Shown: positions 22,645 to 32,244 of the stretch, piece by piece
Layout: every line of letters starts with the position of its first letter
Numbering within the stretch: the stretch's first letter is position 1
Source: an uncultured Bacteroidales bacterium
Lineage (GTDB): Bacteria > Bacteroidota > Bacteroidia > Bacteroidales > Muribaculaceae
DNA: 50,818 nucleotides
Assembly (NCBI GenBank): GCA_949123685.1
Contig: CASBHZ010000013.1
Location: 1-50,818 of the forward strand
Direction: 5' to 3'
Translations under genes and position numbers: made by a program
Notes under the pieces: model-generated
The model's input: only the letters and a program-made list of their open reading frames with translations
Database searches by the model: none
Told to the model about the DNA's origin: nothing

Positions 22645-23598
22645 ATGAAAGACCTCATTAGAAAATATCGGGAAAACAGGTTATCAAAAGAGGATTTAAG
22701 GATTCTTCGCGACAAGCTGCATTCAATCCCCCCAGAAGAGCTGAATAAAGCTGTTTTTGAAGATTGGGAAAACCATCCTACCGTTAATAACGACCGCTAT
22801 GACTCGCATAAAGAAAAAATCTTATGCTATATTCATCATTTACTGAAAATTGATAGCCAAGAGGTCAGGAAATCCTTCCGCAATATAATGCGCAATATAG
22901 CTGCCTTGCTCTTGCCTGTTTTCATGATTGCAACCATCTATTATTATACACATCCTGTGGCTAACCCATCATTTATGGCAGTCATAACCGAAAAAGGAGA
23001 ACATGCATCCGTGTTACTCCCTGACGGAAGCCGGGTTATGCTTAACGGCTCGTCATCTATTTCATATGATGCAGACGCATTTTCACGCGGAAACAGGAAT
23101 ATCGAATTTTCAGGAGAGGCTTTTTTCAATGTCACAAAAGACCCACGACACCCGTTTGCCGTGAATGCCACGGGATTACACGTGACCGTTATGGGAACCG
23201 AGTTTAATCTGAAAGCTTTTAAAAACGAACCGGAGGCTGTGCTATATCTTAAATCCGGACTTGTTAGTTTACTGTCTGAAAAAAGCGGCAAGAACGCCAT
23301 GGTACATCCCGGTGAGAAAGCAGTACTCAATTACGGCAACGGACATATCAGCATTAGCCGACCTCGCCAGAATGAAAACATACTGGCATGGCACACGCGA
23401 AAACTCAGTTTTAACGATGAGAACCTATACACCGTAATTTCCACTATCGAAAAGTATTACGATTGCAAGATAATCGTGGAAGGCACAAATGTTGACAACA
23501 ACATTTTTACCGGCACAATACCAACTGACAACCTGCAACTTTCAATTGACGTCATAGAGCGTATCTTCAACGTCAGGCTAAAGATAAAAGAAAAATAA
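22645..23598 (+). CDS. FecR-type anti-sigma factor
   Basis: A 317-residue protein with a cytoplasmic N-terminal segment (~1-80, expected to bind the sigma factor), one membrane helix (~84-102, IAALLLPVFMIATIYYY) and a periplasmic FecR domain (~110-225, with GEAFFNVTKDPRHPFAV and TVMGTEFNLKAF). A C-terminal domain follows (~245-317, LSFNDENLYTVISTIEKYY). In the established model, substrate transport by a SusC with an STN domain signals through this domain and frees the sigma factor. Both partners are adjacent here. Confidence 0.93.
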   Translation: MKDLIRKYRENRLSKEDLRILRDKLHSIPPEELNKAVFEDWENHPTVNNDRYDSHKEKILCYIHHLLKIDSQEVRKSFRNIMRNIAALLLPVFMIATIYYYTHPVANPSFMAVITEKGEHASVLLPDGSRVMLNGSSSISYDADAFSRGNRNIEFSGEAFFNVTKDPRHPFAVNATGLHVTVMGTEFNLKAFKNEPEAVLYLKSGLVSLLSEKSGKNAMVHPGEKAVLNYGNGHISISRPRQNENILAWHTRKLSFNDENLYTVISTIEKYYDCKIIVEGTNVDNNIFTGTIPTDNLQLSIDVIERIFNVRLKIKEK

Positions 23599-23714
23599 TA
23601 AGTAAGTGATCCCATTAAACACATGTTTTATAACATGCAATCCGACATAGTACCTTTCATGTAAAGTTGCGTCTTGGACTTTACGAAAAACCAATAACAA
23701 TTTCGATTAACCTT
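23599..23714 (+). promoter_or_regulatory. SusC leader with two hairpins
   Basis: The spacer before SusC contains CATGTT-TTAT-AACATG and GTAAAGT (23661-23667) pairing with ACTTTAC (23678-23684). The second hairpin lies about 30 bases before the ATG. No housekeeping TAnnTTTG promoter was found. It may be the ECF-dependent promoter or a leader controlling SusC level. Confidence 0.35.
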
Positions 23715-26700
23715 ATGAACCGATTGAAAAACGTATTACGGCACATCCTGTGCATTTTCTGTCTGTCGATTTTAGCCCAGACGGCATTTGCCCAAGATGC
23801 AAAAGTGACAATCGACATTCACGATGCGTCACTTAAGAGTCTCTTGAAGACTATAGAAAAACAGACTCCCTATCATTTCTCGTACAACAGTGCTGATGTT
23901 TCACGGGTACGCAACATTACCTTGAAACTATCCCAAACGCCTGTATCGGCAGTGCTCGGGAAGGTGTTGGATAAAACAGGTTTGACATATTACATGATGT
24001 CAAATGAGATAATAGCGATATCTCCCAAGGTAAAGACAGCCGGAAAAGAAGAAAACCAAAACTTCAAGATAAGCGGTGTCGTCTCTCATGAAGATGGCGA
24101 ACCGGTGATCGGAGCCACGGTTTCAGTGGAAGGAAGCAAAAATGTTGTAACGACGGATATTGAAGGTAAATTCAGTCTTAACAATATCAAGAAAGGAGAC
24201 AAGCTGAACGTTTCCTATTTTGGTTGCGATCCTGCCAAACTGACCGTAAAAGATCCATCTCCGGTCAGTTTAACCCTTTATCCATCAGCTTCGGACCTAA
24301 ATGAAGTTGTGGTGATAGGATATGGCACGACTGAACGGAAACGGGTCACAACCGCCATATCCAGCGTAAAAGGAGAAGACCTTCTGCAAGGAGTGGGAGG
24401 ATCGACAATAGCCACGGCTATAAAAAGCAAGATACCCGGACTGATAATAGACAGCTCCAACAACCCCAACGGCGTTCCCACATTCCAGTTGCGTGGCGTG
24501 GCATCGGTAAAAGGCAGTTCAGGACCGCTTATCGTAATTGACGGGATTCCGGGAGGAGACCTACGCTCCATAAACCAGGAAGATATCGAATCTATCGATG
24601 TGCTGAAAGACGCTTCGGCAGGGGCAATCTACGGTACCCGTGCGGCAGGAGGTGTCATTATAGTGACCACACATAATGGAAAAAGCGGACGTGTGAAAGG
24701 CACTTTCTCTAACGAATTTTCCATTGATCATCTCCGCAAACGTCCGCAGATGCTGTCCGCAGAAGAATATGTCACGGAATTTGTAGAGAACGGCTATGGT
24801 GCCGACTATGGCTATGCCACTGACTGGTATGACGAAATGATAAATGACAATGCATTCTCACATAAGCACACCCTTACGCTAACAGGAGGTAGCGACAAGG
24901 CAAATGTATATGCATCCCTCATGTATGGAGACGACAACGGCATAATAAAGAAAAACTCCAGAACAGATTATTCAGGACGTTTGAACGCAAATTTCAATAT
25001 GTTTAAGAATCACGTCCAACTGAATGTGCGTCTCCAGGTTCGCAGGTCGACACGTGTGAATTTCGGCGGTAACTCCGGACTCTACACGGCAATGCAGGCA
25101 AACCCGACAATACCGCTGATGGATCCGGACAATCCTAATCAATATAATGTTGACAATTACGGACTGACCGGCACAAATACAAGTCCGGTTGCCGACATAA
25201 TGTATCGCGACGGACGCACGAACGACCAATGGATCACCGGAACGGGAACTATAAAGTATCATGTAATAAAAGGACTTGACCTTATCGGCACCGCCAATAT
25301 CGACCTCCGCGAAAGCCGGACATGGCTTTGGTGGGACCCGTTGCACCTGTCAATGCAGGATACCGGCAAAAACGGCAAGGCCTCACACTCTTTCGGACGA
25401 GACAGATATAATTCATATGAAGCCTATGCTTCCTATAAACTTGATTTCTTTGACAACCATCACATTGACGCAGTGGCGGGATGGAGTTTTAATGAGAACC
25501 ACGGTGATTCTTTCGAAGCTGCAAATTCAGATTTCACGGTAGAAGGGATCGGACCTTGGAACCTTGGAGAAGGCGCTGATATGAAAGAGGGACTCGCATC
25601 CATGGGGTCCACTAAAGACACGCGCCAAAGACTGATAGCGTTCTTCGGTCGCGTAAACTATTCCTATGACGACAGGTATCTTTTCATGGCATCATTCCGT
25701 CGTGAAGGTTCTTCAAAATTCGGACCTGAAAACAGATACGGAAATTTCTGGGCACTGTCAGGCGGCTGGCGCATCAATCGGGAGCAGTGGCTAAAAGATG
25801 TGGAATGGGTCAACGATTTAAAGATCCGTCTCGGATATGGGGTTACCGGTAACAACGGAATCCCTTCGGGCATTTACACACCTGTTGTCGGATACTATGG
25901 CGACTATCCGGTAAACGGACAATGGATACACGCCTACGGCACCGGGGCAAGCTTCAACCCCGCCATCAAATGGGAACAGAAAAACGAATTTAACATAGGA
26001 ACGGACTTCTCTCTGTTTAACGGCCGTCTATGGGGTCGTTTCGACTGGTATCACCGCAAAGTTAACGACCTTGTTTATTCCGTGCTGGTGCCTCTCCCCG
26101 ACTATATGTATGACCATTGTTATAAAAACATCGGATCCCTATCCAACACCGGTTGGGAATTTGAGATAGGCGGCACCATACTCCAGACCCACGGTTTCAA
26201 ATGGAACACGGCATTACGCCTTTCCGGGAATAAATCCAAAATATCCCGACTCGGTGACGAAGGCGCCTACATGGATTCCTCCGCCCTACCCGCTCCCGGA
26301 AGTCCAGGCAGCGTGATGAGGATATCGGCACAATCCAACATCGGACAATACTGGCTATACCGCTTCGCCGGACTTTCCGACGAAGGTAAATGGCAGATAT
26401 ACGACAAAGACAACAATATCGTTCCTGCCAATTCTACATACCTGAAAGCTGAAAACAGGGTCTATAAAGGCAACGCTCTTCCCAAATGCATGCTTTCCAT
26501 GGATCACAGCCTGTCTTTCCGTAATTTCGATCTGAGCATGCAATTCCATTCATGGCTGGATTTCGACATATACAATGCCAACGCCATGTATAACGGAATA
26601 CGCACGAAAACAGGAACGAACGTTTTGCGCGATTGGTATTACGACCATAAAGACATAAAAGACGGAGACCACGTGCTCACCGACTATTTCCTTGAAGACG

Positions 26701-26942
26701 GCTCATTCCTGAAGATAGATGCCATAACCTTGGGATATACGCTCCCCATGAAAAAATGGACAAATGACTACCTGCAGTCATTCCGGTTCTATTTCACGGC
26801 ACGCGATGTGGCATGTTGGACAAAATATAGCGGATATAATCCGGAAGTACAGGCAACCGGACTTTTCCCTGGAACAGAGCTTCCCAATATAGGCTATCCG
26901 GTGGCAGCGCGTTTCACATTCGGCATACAAATGAATTTCTAA
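23715..26942 (+). CDS. SusC-like TonB-dependent outer-membrane transporter
   Basis: A 1075-residue transporter from the ATG at 23715. A TTG-started extension of 16 residues upstream is rejected because the signal peptide MNRLKNVLRHILCIFC.. ends cleanly at FAQ (~27). An STN domain (~31-105, DIHDASLKSLLKTIEKQTPY) precedes a carboxypeptidase-regulatory-like domain (~118-180, ISGVVSHEDGEPVIGATVSV). The TonB plug (~200-325, LNEVVVIGYGT, GAIYGTRAAGGVIIV) and beta-barrel follow, ending in an aromatic strand (FTFGIQMNF). It pairs with SusD 12 bases downstream. The STN domain fits the adjacent FecR/sigma signalling pair. Confidence 0.96.
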   Translation: MNRLKNVLRHILCIFCLSILAQTAFAQDAKVTIDIHDASLKSLLKTIEKQTPYHFSYNSADVSRVRNITLKLSQTPVSAVLGKVLDKTGLTYYMMSNEIIAISPKVKTAGKEENQNFKISGVVSHEDGEPVIGATVSVEGSKNVVTTDIEGKFSLNNIKKGDKLNVSYFGCDPAKLTVKDPSPVSLTLYPSASDLNEVVVIGYGTTERKRVTTAISSVKGEDLLQGVGGSTIATAIKSKIPGLIIDSSNNPNGVPTFQLRGVASVKGSSGPLIVIDGIPGGDLRSINQEDIESIDVLKDASAGAIYGTRAAGGVIIVTTHNGKSGRVKGTFSNEFSIDHLRKRPQMLSAEEYVTEFVENGYGADYGYATDWYDEMINDNAFSHKHTLTLTGGSDKANVYASLMYGDDNGIIKKNSRTDYSGRLNANFNMFKNHVQLNVRLQVRRSTRVNFGGNSGLYTAMQANPTIPLMDPDNPNQYNVDNYGLTGTNTSPVADIMYRDGRTNDQWITGTGTIKYHVIKGLDLIGTANIDLRESRTWLWWDPLHLSMQDTGKNGKASHSFGRDRYNSYEAYASYKLDFFDNHHIDAVAGWSFNENHGDSFEAANSDFTVEGIGPWNLGEGADMKEGLASMGSTKDTRQRLIAFFGRVNYSYDDRYLFMASFRREGSSKFGPENRYGNFWALSGGWRINREQWLKDVEWVNDLKIRLGYGVTGNNGIPSGIYTPVVGYYGDYPVNGQWIHAYGTGASFNPAIKWEQKNEFNIGTDFSLFNGRLWGRFDWYHRKVNDLVYSVLVPLPDYMYDHCYKNIGSLSNTGWEFEIGGTILQTHGFKWNTALRLSGNKSKISRLGDEGAYMDSSALPAPGSPGSVMRISAQSNIGQYWLYRFAGLSDEGKWQIYDKDNNIVPANSTYLKAENRVYKGNALPKCMLSMDHSLSFRNFDLSMQFHSWLDFDIYNANAMYNGIRTKTGTNVLRDWYYDHKDIKDGDHVLTDYFLEDGSFLKIDAITLGYTLPMKKWTNDYLQSFRFYFTARDVACWTKYSGYNPEVQATGLFPGTELPNIGYPVAARFTFGIQMNF

Positions 26943-26954
26943 ACTCACATTCAA

Positions 26955-28682
26955 ATGAAAACTATAAGATATATCTCACTCATGGCAATTGCAGGATGCC
27001 TACTGTCATCCTGCGACATGAACGAAGAAAACTATACGAGCACCACTCCCGAAATTTTTGCCACGACTCCTGAAAAAGTCGACGCACTCGTGGCATGCGC
27101 GTTCGTAGACCGCACGGTCTTCCTAATCAATGAGAGATGGTATGCACAGGAATATTCAACCGACGAAATGATATGCCCCACGAAAACGTCAGGAGACTGG
27201 TATGACGGAGGCAACTATGCAAGGATGCATTACCATCAGTGGACCACCAACGAGAGTATCATACGCTCCACCTACAACGGGGTGATGCAAGGTGTGTCAA
27301 GAACAAACGAGGCGTTGACATTCCTGCAGCGCATAGATCTTGAGAAAATCGGACTTGACGAGAAATATATAGAAGAGACTCAGGCGCAACTGCATTCCCT
27401 CCTTGGATGGTTCTATATGAGAGGGCTGGATTATTTCGGTGGCTTGCCGCTTTACAAAGGTGACGATCACGGCATGCGTCCCCGCGCCACAGCGCGTGAA
27501 ACATTCAACTTTATAGAAGACCTCTTCAAGGAGGGGATTGAGAAACTGCCTGTCAAGAAAGCCGGCGATGCGCAAAACGGTTTCCTGACCAAGGGTGCTG
27601 CCGCCGCTATGCTCGCACAATTGTATTTCAACGCTGTGCCATATATCGGTGAAGAACGTTTCTCTGACGCGGAAACCCTTTGCCGAGATATAATAAACGG
27701 CAAATACGGACCATATGAAATTGATCCCGACTGGCATGGTATCTTCGGTTTCGACAACGACAAATCACCCGAAATGATATGGACAGCCCCATCGGAATAT
27801 AATCACCCCAAATACGGACAATTCTCTTGGTGGTGGCAACGTTCCATGCCCAAGAATTGCCGTGTATATTTCGACAACACATATGTAGCGGCAGGACAGA
27901 ACGGCTTCTGTCTCGCTCCTTCAAAAAATCCTATGGGCAAACTATACACTCTGGAAAACCCGGAAATAAAACTTGGTGGTCCCTATGGCAAATTACACCG
28001 TAAAGATTTGCGTAAAGAGAATTACAGATATAAGGGGAACAAACAATATGTGGGCATGTTCCTTGCCGGGCCTCTTGCCGGACCGACCGGTGAACCCGTT
28101 ATGGGAAACAAGGAAGACCTCGGCAAGCAGGTGAACCTGATCGACCAGATGTATCAATACACCAAATATCCGAAGCCTGATGCCAACACTCCCTCCACCA
28201 TTCTTGCCGTTGATGAAAGTTGCGGCATACGTCTCGTAAAATTCCCTATTCCCGACGATGCAGACAAGACATTGACTTGGAACGCCGATTTTCCGGGAAT
28301 CCGCCTTGCCGAAGTTTACTATATGCTTGCGGAGTGCCGCCTACGTGCCGGACAACCCAAAGAGGCTGCAGAACTGATAAACAAGGTGCGATCGAGATAT
28401 TTTGAGGTGCGTGATGGGAATCCCGCACCCGACACAATGGACATGTACCGTATGGCTGACGAATGGATGATTGAATTTCTTGGAGAAGGACGCCGACGCA
28501 CCGACCTCATCCGCATGGGATATTTTGTACATGAACCATGGTGGGATCATACTCCCTCCCATGATGAAAATCTCAACCGCTACCCTATTCCCCATAATGC
28601 ACTTTCCGCAAACAATCTGCTAAAGCAAAATCCGGGATATGATGATGAAGGAAACGGCATCCTCGCTCCCGAAGAAAGATAA
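26955..28682 (+). CDS. SusD-like outer-membrane glycan-binding lipoprotein
   Basis: A 575-residue lipoprotein with lipobox LSSC at C20. The N-terminal region has TPEIFATTPEKVDALVACAF and TYNGVMQGVSRTNEAL. The middle has tetratricopeptide-like helices (AQLHSLLGWFYMRGLDYFGG, ETLCRDIINGKYG). The C-terminal SusD signature includes IRLAEVYYMLAECRLRAG and MIEFLGEGRRRTDLIRMG. It is the surface partner of the SusC above, forming the lid of the transporter, and the gene is 12 bases away. The substrate is not identifiable by eye. Confidence 0.95.
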   Translation: MKTIRYISLMAIAGCLLSSCDMNEENYTSTTPEIFATTPEKVDALVACAFVDRTVFLINERWYAQEYSTDEMICPTKTSGDWYDGGNYARMHYHQWTTNESIIRSTYNGVMQGVSRTNEALTFLQRIDLEKIGLDEKYIEETQAQLHSLLGWFYMRGLDYFGGLPLYKGDDHGMRPRATARETFNFIEDLFKEGIEKLPVKKAGDAQNGFLTKGAAAAMLAQLYFNAVPYIGEERFSDAETLCRDIINGKYGPYEIDPDWHGIFGFDNDKSPEMIWTAPSEYNHPKYGQFSWWWQRSMPKNCRVYFDNTYVAAGQNGFCLAPSKNPMGKLYTLENPEIKLGGPYGKLHRKDLRKENYRYKGNKQYVGMFLAGPLAGPTGEPVMGNKEDLGKQVNLIDQMYQYTKYPKPDANTPSTILAVDESCGIRLVKFPIPDDADKTLTWNADFPGIRLAEVYYMLAECRLRAGQPKEAAELINKVRSRYFEVRDGNPAPDTMDMYRMADEWMIEFLGEGRRRTDLIRMGYFVHEPWWDHTPSHDENLNRYPIPHNALSANNLLKQNPGYDDEGNGILAPEER

Positions 28683-28721
28683 ACAATTTCAAGCACATCA
28701 CCAATTAATACTTTTAAGCTT

Positions 28722-31250
28722 ATGAGAATTAACCATTTATTGGCTGGCATAGGAATTTCTATCCTGTCAATCGCTTCCGGACTTCCGGTATATGCTCAAA
28801 GTAAACTTGACCTTTCCGCCATGCGGAAAGCAACTGAATACAACCATGCAAAAAGATCAGGCACACGAAGTGCAGTGACGGATGAGGTCGTTCCCGTGCT
28901 TATACAGATAATTCCGGGAGCTTCCTTTACAGATCTGACAAAACATGGAGTAGAGATCTCCAACAATATAGGCAACATCGTGATGGCGTACCTGAAAGTG
29001 TCCGAACTCGAAAAGGTGGCTTCCCTGCCACAGGTCGTGACCTTGGAAATCACGGGGGAAGCGGCGCCACAAATGATGCATTCCCGCATATCCACTTTTG
29101 CATCTAAGGTGCAGGGAAATATTGGCAAAGAATCACCTTGGGACGGAACCACACGTCCTTTCGACAAAGGATATTTGGGACGCAACGTCGTTGTAGGTCT
29201 TCTTGACACGGGTTTTGACCCGAACCATATCACGTTCTACAAAGCACCCGATTATACGGAGACACGGGTCAAACTCATTGTTGAATTTGATGCAAGCGGG
29301 AAAGAGGTGAAACGTTGGGACACACCCGAAGCAATCAAGGCTTACACCACCGAAGATGAAGAAAATCCGGGAACCCATGGCACCCACGTGCTTGGAATCA
29401 TGTCCGGAGCATTCACCGGCAAAGGACAGTTCGTTGATTATGACCATCATGAGAAAGATTCCATCGAGGGCAGAAGCAACGGCAATCCTCAAGGATGCTG
29501 CGAACGCATAAAGACTTGCGCTCCCTTGGTTTATGACAACACCGGCAAAGAAGCAAACATACCATATCTCGGCATGGCTCCCGAAAGTGATATCGTGATA
29601 TGCGTGGGTCCGCTAAATTCCAACACCGAGCTTGCATCGGCAAAAGCCATAAGCGATTATGCCAAGTCTGTAGGCAAACCGGCAGTAATAAATTTCTCTC
29701 TCGGTCAGAATTTCGGATCATGCGACGGAACTGATAACTTCTCCAAAGCCATAGCAGAAATCGGGAAGGAAGCAATTGTCTGCATAGCTGCCGGAAATGA
29801 TGGACTGAAAAACAACTGGATCAGCAAGACGTTCACTGCGGAAAGCAAAAAAGTCGCAACCCTTTTGCAGGCAAAAATAACCGACAAAGACAGCAAGGTT
29901 ACCTCACTCCAAGGAACAGCCCTTGAAATATGGAGCGATACAGACAAACCTTTTACGGTAAGGATATTTGCATATGACAAGGATGACGCTACTCCTGACG
30001 AGTCAAGACGTTACAATCTCGGTGAAATATCGGCATCTACACCCGAAGGGAAATATATTGACGGAAATATAGGCACAGCCGGTCCTTGCTTCTCCGGTGC
30101 GATTGTCATGACATCATCCGTTATGGCTCAAAATAACCGATATGCCGCCACTATAAAGCTGCCGCAAAATTTCTGGTATGACGACACGGATATAGATCCC
30201 GTAATAGGAATTGAAATCGAAGGCTCGGAAGGACAACGAATAGACTTGGCTTCCAATGTAGACGATGTGAATCTCGTGACAGAGAATAATCTTGAATTTG
30301 AAGCAGGAACTCCCGACATGTCAATCAACAATATGGCATGCGCCCACAATGTATTCGCAGTCGGAGCCAACGTGAACCGTAACATTTTCGGAACTCTCCA
30401 TAAGAGCGCCTATAAAGTTTCGGGCACAGTCGGGTCGATAGAACACACGGCTACATGGATCGCCGGCATTTCGGGATATGGCAAGCTGGTAGACGGCAGA
30501 TCAATGCCAACAATTACCGCACCGGGATATTATGTGGTATCTGCACGTAGCAGATATAACAATAACAAGAACTTCACCGATGATGCACCAAACGTAAAAG
30601 TTGATGGAGCCGAACCTAAATCAAAGTTCAACAACAATTCCGCTTTTGCTGATTTCGGGGGCGAACGCTACTGGTGGTTCAACACTCAGGGAACATCGCA
30701 GGCAACCCCGGCATTTGCCGGCATATGTGCGCTTTGGCTCGAAGCAAATCCAAACCTCAAATATGCCGACATTTACGAAGTAATTCAAAATACGGCAGCA
30801 AAACCCAAAATGAAAGGGGAAGGCATACCATACGGTTCCAAGAAAGGGGGTGTATGGGATGAGACAACAGGCGCCGTAGACAAGAACAACAAGGAAATTG
30901 GCGAAGCTCATTATGAAAAGACACAATACCGTTATGGATTCGGCAATGTCGATGCATTTGAAGGTCTCAAATATATCCTATCCCATCCTGAACTCGGACA
31001 GACTACCGGACTGTCAGAAATATCTGTAAGTAAGGACCAGGTAGTTATCAACCGCCGTGGCAATATCTTCCAGATCGTATCGAATGCGGGAGAATTTAAT
31101 GTAAGTCTCGTTTCAATTTCCGGGCATACGGTAAAGTCAGTCTGTGGCAATTCAGAAGTCAACATTGACGCAAGCGGAGTTTCCAAAGGTGTTTATGCTC
31201 TCGTAATCTGGAACAATGATTTCCGCAAGTCAGTTAAAGTAATACTCTGA
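28722..31250 (+). CDS. Subtilisin-like (S8) serine protease with sorting-type C-terminus
   Basis: An 842-residue exported protease. The signal peptide ends near YAQ (~26). The catalytic triad is D162 (GLLDTGFDP), H219 (GTHGTHVLGI) and S659 (NTQGTSQATP), with oxyanion N359 (AAGND). A long insert separates His and Ser. The last ~75 residues (from ~770: QIVSNAGEFNVSLVSISGHT, GVSKGVYALVIWNNDF) look like a type IX secretion sorting domain of the Por_Secre_tail kind, although a functional T9SS is not visible here. It is the last plus-strand gene of the SusC/SusD operon. Proteases are unusual in such an operon; it might act on glycoproteins. Confidence 0.9.
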   Translation: MRINHLLAGIGISILSIASGLPVYAQSKLDLSAMRKATEYNHAKRSGTRSAVTDEVVPVLIQIIPGASFTDLTKHGVEISNNIGNIVMAYLKVSELEKVASLPQVVTLEITGEAAPQMMHSRISTFASKVQGNIGKESPWDGTTRPFDKGYLGRNVVVGLLDTGFDPNHITFYKAPDYTETRVKLIVEFDASGKEVKRWDTPEAIKAYTTEDEENPGTHGTHVLGIMSGAFTGKGQFVDYDHHEKDSIEGRSNGNPQGCCERIKTCAPLVYDNTGKEANIPYLGMAPESDIVICVGPLNSNTELASAKAISDYAKSVGKPAVINFSLGQNFGSCDGTDNFSKAIAEIGKEAIVCIAAGNDGLKNNWISKTFTAESKKVATLLQAKITDKDSKVTSLQGTALEIWSDTDKPFTVRIFAYDKDDATPDESRRYNLGEISASTPEGKYIDGNIGTAGPCFSGAIVMTSSVMAQNNRYAATIKLPQNFWYDDTDIDPVIGIEIEGSEGQRIDLASNVDDVNLVTENNLEFEAGTPDMSINNMACAHNVFAVGANVNRNIFGTLHKSAYKVSGTVGSIEHTATWIAGISGYGKLVDGRSMPTITAPGYYVVSARSRYNNNKNFTDDAPNVKVDGAEPKSKFNNNSAFADFGGERYWWFNTQGTSQATPAFAGICALWLEANPNLKYADIYEVIQNTAAKPKMKGEGIPYGSKKGGVWDETTGAVDKNNKEIGEAHYEKTQYRYGFGNVDAFEGLKYILSHPELGQTTGLSEISVSKDQVVINRRGNIFQIVSNAGEFNVSLVSISGHTVKSVCGNSEVNIDASGVSKGVYALVIWNNDFRKSVKVIL

Positions 31251-31271
31251 CAAATAGGTATAAGTAAATAA

Positions 31272-31333
31272 ATGGTTAAAACAAAGAGAGGGAAGGTGCG
31301 TAATTGCACCTTCCCTCTCTTTGTTTTAACCAT
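31272..31333. terminator. Perfect 28-bp bidirectional terminator
   Basis: ATGGTTAAAACAAAGAGAGG and eight further bases (31272-31299) pair perfectly with 31306-31333 around a 6-base loop. T-runs occur in both directions. It lies between the converging S8 protease and outer-membrane barrel genes. Confidence 0.95.
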
Positions 31334-31340
31334 TCTAACA

Positions 31341-32093
31341 TTATTTGAAATTATATCCCACCGTGAGTTGGAACACATTCTGATAATAGCTTGCTGAATA
31401 ATATTTCTTGTTATCCTTCGCAACCTTATAAGCATTGGTAGCACCTATATCGCCGCTAAGTCCTCCAAAGAAATTCTTATAATTCACGCCAACGCCTATC
31501 CTCCAGTCAAGATTAAACCGGTTATAACGGTCGTCCCTGTCGGGATGCTCTGCCTTATACATCGAACCGGCATCCTTGACTTCGATATCATGAGCCTTTG
31601 CCTTTATATAATAATCCATAGAAAAACCGAGATTCATAACAGGACCAGTATAAACAGCTAAATTAAAATCTCTCGTAAAATCGAAATGATAACCGAAAGC
31701 TACCGGAATGCGCATACCTGATTGACGCACAGAGTGTGAAACAAGCTCTCCTCCCAAGTCTTCAAGTTCCTCGAGCACATCGTCCAAGTCATTCGTCTTT
31801 ATAGACATGGTGTTGTAATAGAAACTTACACCCGGCTCGATATAGAAATTAGCCACAATAGGGATGTTATATACCCCGCCTACACTCAAGCCAGCTCCAG
31901 AGCCAAAAACGCTTTTTGAAACACTGAAGTGGTCATCAAAATCATTTACGGTAAACTTACCGGGTGACGTAACATCGAGAGTTGCCCGCAATCCGAAATA
32001 AGCTTTATTATCCGGATTATTGAAAATACGTCCTTGCGCAGATGCACTCAATACACCGGCAACAGCAAGAAGTGACAGAAATAGCTTCCTCAT
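31341..32093 (-). CDS. Outer-membrane beta-barrel protein (porin-like)
   Basis: A 250-residue protein. The signal peptide ends near SASA (~19). The rest alternates polar and aromatic residues in short strands separated by acidic turns (GGVYNIPIVANFYIEPGVSF, FNLAVYTGPVMNLGFSM, GVGVNYKNFFGGLSG) and ends in LTVGYNFK, typical of an 8-stranded-type barrel of the OmpA/PorT-like Bacteroidetes families. It converges on the S8 gene. The role in the locus is unknown; it may be only a neighbour. A terminator at 32171-32201 isolates it from the upstream GH31. Confidence 0.82.
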   Translation of the reverse strand: MRKLFLSLLAVAGVLSASAQGRIFNNPDNKAYFGLRATLDVTSPGKFTVNDFDDHFSVSKSVFGSGAGLSVGGVYNIPIVANFYIEPGVSFYYNTMSIKTNDLDDVLEELEDLGGELVSHSVRQSGMRIPVAFGYHFDFTRDFNLAVYTGPVMNLGFSMDYYIKAKAHDIEVKDAGSMYKAEHPDRDDRYNRFNLDWRIGVGVNYKNFFGGLSGDIGATNAYKVAKDNKKYYSASYYQNVFQLTVGYNFK

Positions 32094-32170
32094 ATTAATT
32101 CAAAAATTATGGTTGCACAATATATTATTTAACACAAACAAACACAATTTTGTTTAATTTTAAATAAAAA

Positions 32171-32201
32171 AAATCCTTGTGCGTTAAAAGCACAAGGATT
32201 T
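32171..32201 (-). terminator. Terminator of the minus-strand GH31 gene
   Basis: AAATCCTTGTGC (32171-32182) pairs perfectly with 32190-32201 around a 7-base loop. On the minus strand it is followed by an eight-base T-run. It ends transcription from the GH31 gene before the barrel gene. Confidence 0.92.
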
Positions 32202-32244
32202 AAGAAACTGATTAAAAATATTCAGAATGACTTTTGAAGTTGAT

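Noticed and set aside
23667..23714. TTG start for SusC adding 16 residues
   Set aside because: It would place extra sequence before a complete signal peptide; the ATG at 23715 is normal.
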